A program made the translations under genes and the position numbers. From Lachnoclostridium sp. UBA7122 (GTDB lineage: Bacteria > Bacillota > Clostridia > Lachnospirales > Lachnospiraceae): 18,671 bases of DNA. The notes beneath the pieces are model-generated. The model searched no databases. It was not told the DNA's origin and saw only the letters and a program-made list of their open reading frames with translations. The stretch covers positions 1 to 18,671 of the forward strand of contig DKXQ01000095.1 in NCBI GenBank assembly GCA_002493085.1, read 5' to 3'. Shown here in pieces: positions 13,782-18,671 of this stretch (position 1 is the stretch's first letter; every line of letters begins with the position of its first letter).

Positions 13782-15191
13782 ATGGCTTCATATTATCTGG
13801 CAGTGGATATTGGCGCATCAAGCGGCCGCCATATCCTGGGGCATCTGGAAGACGGGAAGATGGTCCTTGAAGAAATCTACCGGTTTGAAAATGGTATGGA
13901 TAAACAGGACGGAAAGCTTCTCTGGGATACAAAGCGCCTTTTTACTGAGATAGTAAATGGGATGAAAGTGTGCAAGAAACTGGAAAAGATACCATACAGC
14001 ATGTCTATTGATACGTGGGCGGTAGACTATGTGCTGCTTGACAAAGATGATAATGTACTTGGAAGTACGTATGGATACCGTGACAGCAGGACTACTGGCA
14101 TGGACGAAGAGGTGTACAAGCTGGTTCCAGAAAAAGAGCTGTACAAGAGGACAGGAATACAAAAGCAGATTTTTAATACAATTTACCAGCTTATGGCGGT
14201 TAAGATGCAAAGCCCTGGGCTTTTAGAAGAAGCAGAAACATTTTTGATGCTGCCTGATTACTTCCAGTTTTTACTGACGGGCAATAAAGTTTCTGAGTAT
14301 ACTAATGCAACATCTACACAGCTTGTAAGTCCTTTTGATAAGCAGTGGGATGAAGAACTGATTAAACTTTTAGGATATCCAAAAGATATATTTTTGCCGC
14401 TTAATATGCCAGGAACAGAGATTGGGGATTTAAAGAAAGAAATATATGAAGAGGTTGGATTTAACTGCAAAGTAGTGTTGTGTGCAAGCCATGATACAGC
14501 TTCAGCAGTTATGGCGATGCCACTGGCATCTGACAGCGGGCTTTATATCAGTTCTGGCACATGGTCTCTTATGGGCACTGAGCTTAAAAAGGCAGACTGC
14601 AGTGAGGAGAGCGGCCAGGGCAACTTTACAAATGAAGGCGGATATGACTACCGTTTCCGCTATCTGAAAAACATTATGGGTCTTTGGATGATACAATCTG
14701 TAAGACATGAATTAAAAGATGTATATTCGTTTGCACAGCTTTGTGATATGGCAGAGGAATGTAAAGAATTTCCTTCCCGTGTAGATGTAAATGATTCTGT
14801 ATTTTTAGCACCAGACAGTATGACAGAGGAAATTAAAGACTACTGCCGCAGGACAGGACAGCCTGTGCCAGAAATACCAGGTGAAATCTCTACAGTAATC
14901 TACCAGAGCCTTGCAGACTGTTATGGAAAAACAGTGCAGGAGATAGAGCACAATACATGTAGAAAGTACGACAGCATCCATATTATCGGAGGTGGCTCTA
15001 ATGCTGCTTATCTGAACCAGCTTACTGCTAATGCAACTGGAAAGACAGTTTATGCAGGACCTGGCGAGGCTACGGCTATTGGAAATATGATGGCACAGAT
15101 GATATATGGAAAAGAATTGGAAAATCTTGCTGAAGCAAGAAAATGTGTGTTTGATTCTTTTGGAATTAAACAGTATGAGCCTGAAGCGTAA
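13782..15191 (+). CDS. rhaB: Rhamnulokinase
   Basis: This 469-residue FGGY-family kinase phosphorylates L-rhamnulose to L-rhamnulose 1-phosphate using ATP in the cytosol. The N-terminal phosphate-binding loop is AVDIGASSGR (7-16, Asp9), the sugar-site region is SIDTWAVDYVLL (75-86), and the catalytic base is expected at Asp238 in CASHDTASAV. SSGTWSLMGTEL (257-268) and the C-terminal IIGGGSNAAYLNQLTA (401-416) complete the ATPase fold. These features are specific for RhaB rather than xylulo- or fuculokinases, and the gene precedes rhaA and rhaD. The strong ribosome binding site is GAGAGGAG. It is the first structural gene after the operator repeat, and rhaA follows after 36 bases. Confidence 0.96.
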   Translation: MASYYLAVDIGASSGRHILGHLEDGKMVLEEIYRFENGMDKQDGKLLWDTKRLFTEIVNGMKVCKKLEKIPYSMSIDTWAVDYVLLDKDDNVLGSTYGYRDSRTTGMDEEVYKLVPEKELYKRTGIQKQIFNTIYQLMAVKMQSPGLLEEAETFLMLPDYFQFLLTGNKVSEYTNATSTQLVSPFDKQWDEELIKLLGYPKDIFLPLNMPGTEIGDLKKEIYEEVGFNCKVVLCASHDTASAVMAMPLASDSGLYISSGTWSLMGTELKKADCSEESGQGNFTNEGGYDYRFRYLKNIMGLWMIQSVRHELKDVYSFAQLCDMAEECKEFPSRVDVNDSVFLAPDSMTEEIKDYCRRTGQPVPEIPGEISTVIYQSLADCYGKTVQEIEHNTCRKYDSIHIIGGGSNAAYLNQLTANATGKTVYAGPGEATAIGNMMAQMIYGKELENLAEARKCVFDSFGIKQYEPEA

Positions 15192-15227
15192 AGTATTAAA
15201 ATATATAAGCAGAAAAGGAGATAAAGG

Positions 15228-16499
15228 ATGACAGATAAAGAAAGATTTGATTCAGCAAAAGAACGTTATGCAGAAATTGGCGTAGATGTCCAGAAGGCAA
15301 TGGATAAGCTGAAAAAGACAAGTGTTTCCCTGCACTGCTGGCAGGGCGATGATGTAAGGGGATTTGACCAGAAATCTGATGGCCCGCTTACTGGCGGTAT
15401 CCAGACTACAGGTGACTATCCAGGACGTGCCCGCACACCAGAAGAACTGATGGCAGATATTGATAAAGTACTTTCTCTTTGTCCAGGGGCAAAGAAACTA
15501 AACCTGCATGCAAGCTATGCTATCTTTGACGATGAAAATGGCGGATGGGTGGACCGTGACAAGATAGAACCAAAGCACTTTAAGAAATGGGCAGATTTTT
15601 GTAAAGAGAGGAATTTAGGATGTGACTTTAACCCGACCTTTTTTTCACATCCAAAATGTGACCCGCTGACATTATCTTCACCTAATGAGGAAACAAGGAA
15701 GTTCTGGATTGAACATGGCAAAGCATGTATCCGCATTTCACAGTATCTTGCCAGGGAACTTGGACAGACATGTGTAATGAATATCTGGACAGGTGATGGC
15801 TATAAAGATATTCCTTCTGACAGAAAAGGCCCACGTGAGCGCTATAAAGATTCTATTGACCAGATTTTATCTGAAGACTATGATTTTAATCTTGTAAAAC
15901 CTTGTGTTGAGTCCAAAGTGTTTGGCATTGGTGTAGAAGCTTATACTGTAGGCAGTTCTGAGTTTTCATTAAGCTATGCAGCTATGAATAAAGATAAGTG
16001 TATTCCGCTTATGGATAATGGTCATTACCATCCTACAGAAGTTGTTTCTGATAAGATACCAGCACTGTTAACTTTCTTCCCGGAGATTGCGCTGCATGTT
16101 ACAAGGGGAGTAAGATGGGATTCTGACCATGTTGTCCTGCTTGATGATGAAACTAAGGAAATCTGTAAAGAGATTGTACGCTGTGGCGGGCTGGACGGCT
16201 CTGTGTATATTGCACTTGACTACTTTGATGCATCTATTAACCGTATTTCTGCATGGACAACAGGCCTGCGCAATATACAGAAAGCATTGCTTTTAGCTCT
16301 TGTTACTCCACATGAGGACTTAAAGGCACTGCAGGATGAAGGCAGGTTTACAGAGCTTATGGTAAGACAGGAAGAACTTAAGACAATGCCATTTGGTGAT
16401 ATATGGGATGAGTACTGCCGCCAGTGCAATGTGCCTGTTGACGGTAAATGGTTTAATGATGTACTCGCTTATGAGCGTGATATAACTGGCAAAAGATAA
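15228..16499 (+). CDS. rhaA: L-rhamnose isomerase
   Basis: This 423-residue isomerase interconverts L-rhamnose and L-rhamnulose, the first step of the pathway. It is close in length to E. coli RhaA (419). Hallmarks are SLHCWQGDDVRGF (34-46), NLHASYAIFDDENGGWVDRD (92-111), and MNIWTGDGYKDIPSDRKGPR followed by ERY (184-206). The metal-site segments are MDNGHYHPTE (262-271) and VRWDSDHV (295-302), which carry the expected His and Asp ligands for Mn/Co ions. AAAGGAG upstream is the ribosome binding site. The gene order kinase-isomerase-aldolase is that of the classic rhaBAD operon. No key residue appears missing. Confidence 0.97.
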   Translation: MTDKERFDSAKERYAEIGVDVQKAMDKLKKTSVSLHCWQGDDVRGFDQKSDGPLTGGIQTTGDYPGRARTPEELMADIDKVLSLCPGAKKLNLHASYAIFDDENGGWVDRDKIEPKHFKKWADFCKERNLGCDFNPTFFSHPKCDPLTLSSPNEETRKFWIEHGKACIRISQYLARELGQTCVMNIWTGDGYKDIPSDRKGPRERYKDSIDQILSEDYDFNLVKPCVESKVFGIGVEAYTVGSSEFSLSYAAMNKDKCIPLMDNGHYHPTEVVSDKIPALLTFFPEIALHVTRGVRWDSDHVVLLDDETKEICKEIVRCGGLDGSVYIALDYFDASINRISAWTTGLRNIQKALLLALVTPHEDLKALQDEGRFTELMVRQEELKTMPFGDIWDEYCRQCNVPVDGKWFNDVLAYERDITGKR

Positions 16500-16536
16500 T
16501 CTGGGAATAAATATTTTATAGAAAGGAATCAGGAGA

Positions 16537-17364
16537 ATGAGTATATTAGATGTAAAGTTTATACAGGGCTTTATCCGCATGTGTGATGACGGATGGCAGC
16601 AGGGATGGCATGAGAGAAATGGGGGCAATCTGTCATACCGCATTAAACCGGGAGAAGTGGAGGAAGTAAAACAGTTTTTTGGTGAGCCAGGCGAATGGCG
16701 TGAAATTGGCACTTCTGTACCACAGCTTGCAGGAGAATACTTTATGGTAACAGGAAGTGGAAAGTATTTCCGCAATGTTATATTGGACCCGGAGGACAGC
16801 ACATGTATTGTTGAGCTGGATGATAAAGGTGAGAACTACCGCATCTGCTGGGGTCTTGTAAATGGTGGAAGACCTACAAGCGAGCTGCCAAGCCACTTAA
16901 TGAACCATGAAGTAAAGAAAGCAGCTTCAAATGGTGCGCACAGGGTTATTTACCACGCACACACAACAAATGTAATTGCGCTTACATTTGTGCTTCCGCT
17001 TGAGGATAAGGTATTTACAAGGGAATTATGGGAGATGGCTACAGAGTGTCCAGTTGTATTTCCATCTGGTATTGGCGTAGTTGGCTGGATGGTTCCAGGA
17101 GGACGTGATATCGCAGTGGCAACCAGTGAACTAATGAAAGAATATGATGTAGCAATATGGGCACATCATGGAATGTTCTGTTCAGGGGAAGATTTTGACC
17201 TGACTTTCGGGCTTATGCATACTGTAGAAAAGTCTGCTGAAATACTTGTAAAGATGCTGTCAATGCGTCCAGACAAGTTACAGACAATTACACCACAGAA
17301 TTTCAGGGATCTTGCAGTAGATTTTAAGGTTACACTGCCTGAAAAGTTTTTATATGAAAAATAA
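16537..17364 (+). CDS. rhaD: L-rhamnulose-1-phosphate aldolase
   Basis: This 275-residue class II aldolase cleaves L-rhamnulose 1-phosphate into dihydroxyacetone phosphate and L-lactaldehyde. The length equals that of E. coli RhaD (about 274). GWHERNGGNLSYR (23-35) holds the phosphate-binding loop, VTGSGKYFR (71-79) follows, and Glu116 in TSELPSH is the expected catalytic acid. Zinc ligands are His140 and His142 in YHAHTTN and His211 in WAHHGMFCSG. The lactaldehyde product is handled by the reductase encoded 22 bases downstream. The ribosome binding site is an AGGAG-type sequence directly upstream. Fuculose or ribulose aldolases share the fold, but the length and the operon make RhaD clear. 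Confidence 0.96.
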   Translation: MSILDVKFIQGFIRMCDDGWQQGWHERNGGNLSYRIKPGEVEEVKQFFGEPGEWREIGTSVPQLAGEYFMVTGSGKYFRNVILDPEDSTCIVELDDKGENYRICWGLVNGGRPTSELPSHLMNHEVKKAASNGAHRVIYHAHTTNVIALTFVLPLEDKVFTRELWEMATECPVVFPSGIGVVGWMVPGGRDIAVATSELMKEYDVAIWAHHGMFCSGEDFDLTFGLMHTVEKSAEILVKMLSMRPDKLQTITPQNFRDLAVDFKVTLPEKFLYEK

Positions 17365-17386
17365 TAGAAAGAAGGAGAGATAAGTT

Positions 17387-18529
17387 ATGGTAAACCGTTT
17401 TGTGTTAAATGGAATCTCATATCATGGAAAAGGGGCAATACAGGAAATCCCAGGGATTATAGAATCAAAAGGATTTAAAAAAGCATTTATTGCTTCTGAC
17501 CCTGACCTTGTAAAGTTTAATGTTACTAAAAAAGTAACTGACCTGTTAGATAAAAATGGACAGGCTTATGAAGTATATTCAGATATTAAGCCAAATCCTA
17601 CGATTGAAAATGTGCAGTCTGGTGTAGAAGCTTATAAAAAGTCTGGTGCAGATTATATGATTACAATAGGTGGCGGTTCTTCAATGGACACAGGCAAGGC
17701 AATAGGCATTATTATTAATAATCCAGAGTTTGCAGATGTACGCTCCCTTGAAGGTGTAGCACCGACAAAGAACCACACAGTATTTACAATAGCAGTGCCA
17801 ACAACTGCAGGTACGGCTGCAGAGGCAACTATTAACTATGTCATTACAGATGTAGAAAAGAAACGTAAATTCGTATGCGTAGATACCAATGATATCCCGG
17901 ATATTGCAATTATCGACCCTGATATGATGTCTACTATGCCAAAAGGGCTTACAGCTGCAACAGGAATGGATGCGCTGACACACGCTATAGAAGGATATAC
18001 AACAAAAGCTGCATGGGAACTGGCTGACTGCCTGAACTTAGAAGCAATACGCCTTATTGCAAAAAGCCTGCGTGCAGCAGTCAACAATGAACCAGAAGGC
18101 CGTGAGGGCATGGCACTTGGCCAGTATGTAACAGGCATGGCATTTTCTAATGTAGGTCTTGGAATTGCACACTCAATGGCACATACACTTGGCGCTGTCT
18201 ATGATACACCACATGGCGTTGCATGTGCAATGATGCTTCCTATAGTAATGGAGTACAACCAGGAAACAACAGGCGAAAAGTTTAAAGCTATCGCAGAAGC
18301 TATGGGTGTTGACACAACTGGAATGGACCAGGCAGCATACCGCAAGGCAGCAATTGACGCAGTACGCCAGCTTTCAGTTGATGTAGGAATTCCAACAAAA
18401 CTTGAAGCACTTAAAGAAGAGGACCTTGACTTCTTAGCTGAGTCTGCATATGCAGATGCATGTTGTCCAGGCAATCCAAAAGATACATCAGTAGAAGACT
18501 TAAAAGAACTTTTCCGTAAACTGATGTAA
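17387..18529 (+). CDS. fucO: Lactaldehyde reductase (1,2-propanediol oxidoreductase)
   Basis: This 380-residue group III iron-dependent alcohol dehydrogenase reduces L-lactaldehyde to L-1,2-propanediol with NADH. The nucleotide-binding motif GGGSSMDTGKAIGI is at 95-108. The metal ligands are Asp195 and His199 in GMDALTHAIEGYT, His262 in GIAHSMAHTLGA and His276 in TPHGVACA, each one position from the E. coli FucO ligands. AAGGAGAGA precedes the ATG. Its place at the end of a rhamnose operon shows the lactaldehyde is reduced to propanediol to balance redox under anaerobic growth. The symbol is used for the activity; a rhaO-like name would be equally apt. It is the last gene in the window. Confidence 0.95.
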   Translation: MVNRFVLNGISYHGKGAIQEIPGIIESKGFKKAFIASDPDLVKFNVTKKVTDLLDKNGQAYEVYSDIKPNPTIENVQSGVEAYKKSGADYMITIGGGSSMDTGKAIGIIINNPEFADVRSLEGVAPTKNHTVFTIAVPTTAGTAAEATINYVITDVEKKRKFVCVDTNDIPDIAIIDPDMMSTMPKGLTAATGMDALTHAIEGYTTKAAWELADCLNLEAIRLIAKSLRAAVNNEPEGREGMALGQYVTGMAFSNVGLGIAHSMAHTLGAVYDTPHGVACAMMLPIVMEYNQETTGEKFKAIAEAMGVDTTGMDQAAYRKAAIDAVRQLSVDVGIPTKLEALKEEDLDFLAESAYADACCPGNPKDTSVEDLKELFRKLM

Positions 18530-18582
18530 TAATTTTTAAATGAGGCAAAACATATTTTAATTCCAAATAGTATACAATAAAT

Positions 18583-18615
18583 ACAGGCGGCATCTGTTTA
18601 ACAGGTGCCGCCTGT
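18583..18615 (+). terminator. Hairpin after the rhamnose operon, probable terminator
   Basis: ACAGGCGGCATCTGT (18583-18597) pairs with ACAGGTGCCGCCTGT (18601-18615) over 15 pairs with one wobble and a three-base loop. It is GC-rich against the AT-rich background. There is no T-run on the right, so it may end transcription inefficiently or protect the mRNA 3' end. Nothing recognisable follows to 18671. Confidence 0.65.
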
Positions 18616-18671
18616 AACACTTTAAATGTGATGCCATGCCAGAGTCCTAAAAAGTTGTACAATATATCTAA

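Noticed and set aside
1..18671. CRISPR array, tRNA or rRNA genes
   Set aside because: No regularly spaced repeat with spacers and no tRNA- or rRNA-like sequence was seen on either strand.

Overview
The window is low-GC Firmicutes DNA, most likely from an anaerobic gut clostridium of the Lachnospiraceae type. The evidence is AT-rich intergenic DNA, strong AGGAGG-type ribosome binding sites, an rpsF-ssb-rpsR operon with a nearby DUF951 gene as in Bacillus/Clostridium, a BceRS-type two-component pair and a fermentative L-rhamnose operon ending in lactaldehyde reductase. The family assignment is an inference; no rRNA or tRNA is present to settle it.

Layout: 20-5144 (+) is a tightly spaced run of asparaginase-like, U32-peptidase-like, YbaK deacylase, NUDIX hydrolase and an orphan family-5 substrate-binding lipoprotein. 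It meets the leftward hemolysin-III gene (5217-5885) at a hairpin. A 59-residue DUF951 gene (6066-6245) and a leftward chemoreceptor gene (6315-8015) share a bidirectional terminator. Between the chemoreceptor and the ribosomal operon lies a structured block of about 260 bases (about 8044-8303). It ends in the stacked hairpins typical of the right end/omega-RNA of IS200/IS605 elements but has no transposase or TnpB. Then come a strong sigma-A promoter, a structured leader and rpsF-ssb-rpsR (8670-9740) with a good intrinsic terminator.

9740-12574 holds a promoter, a possible 30-codon ORF, an orphan LytTR response regulator, and a BceR/BceS-like response regulator and intramembrane-sensing kinase with no BceAB transporter beside them. 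From 12571 onward is a complete L-rhamnose catabolic module: an AraC-type regulator, rhaB (rhamnulokinase), rhaA (isomerase), rhaD (aldolase) and fucO (lactaldehyde reductase). Together they take L-rhamnose to dihydroxyacetone phosphate and 1,2-propanediol; no transporter or mutarotase gene is in view.

The most informative non-coding signal is a 46-bp direct repeat (12571-12616 and 13649-13694; 41/46 identical, all differences transitions). It lies just upstream of the -10 boxes of both the AraC gene and rhaB, and each copy begins at the stop codon of the preceding gene. It is probably the operator through which the AraC protein controls itself and the rhamnose operon. The second main point is the TnpB-less omega-RNA-like block lying antisense inside the presumed leader of the chemoreceptor mRNA.
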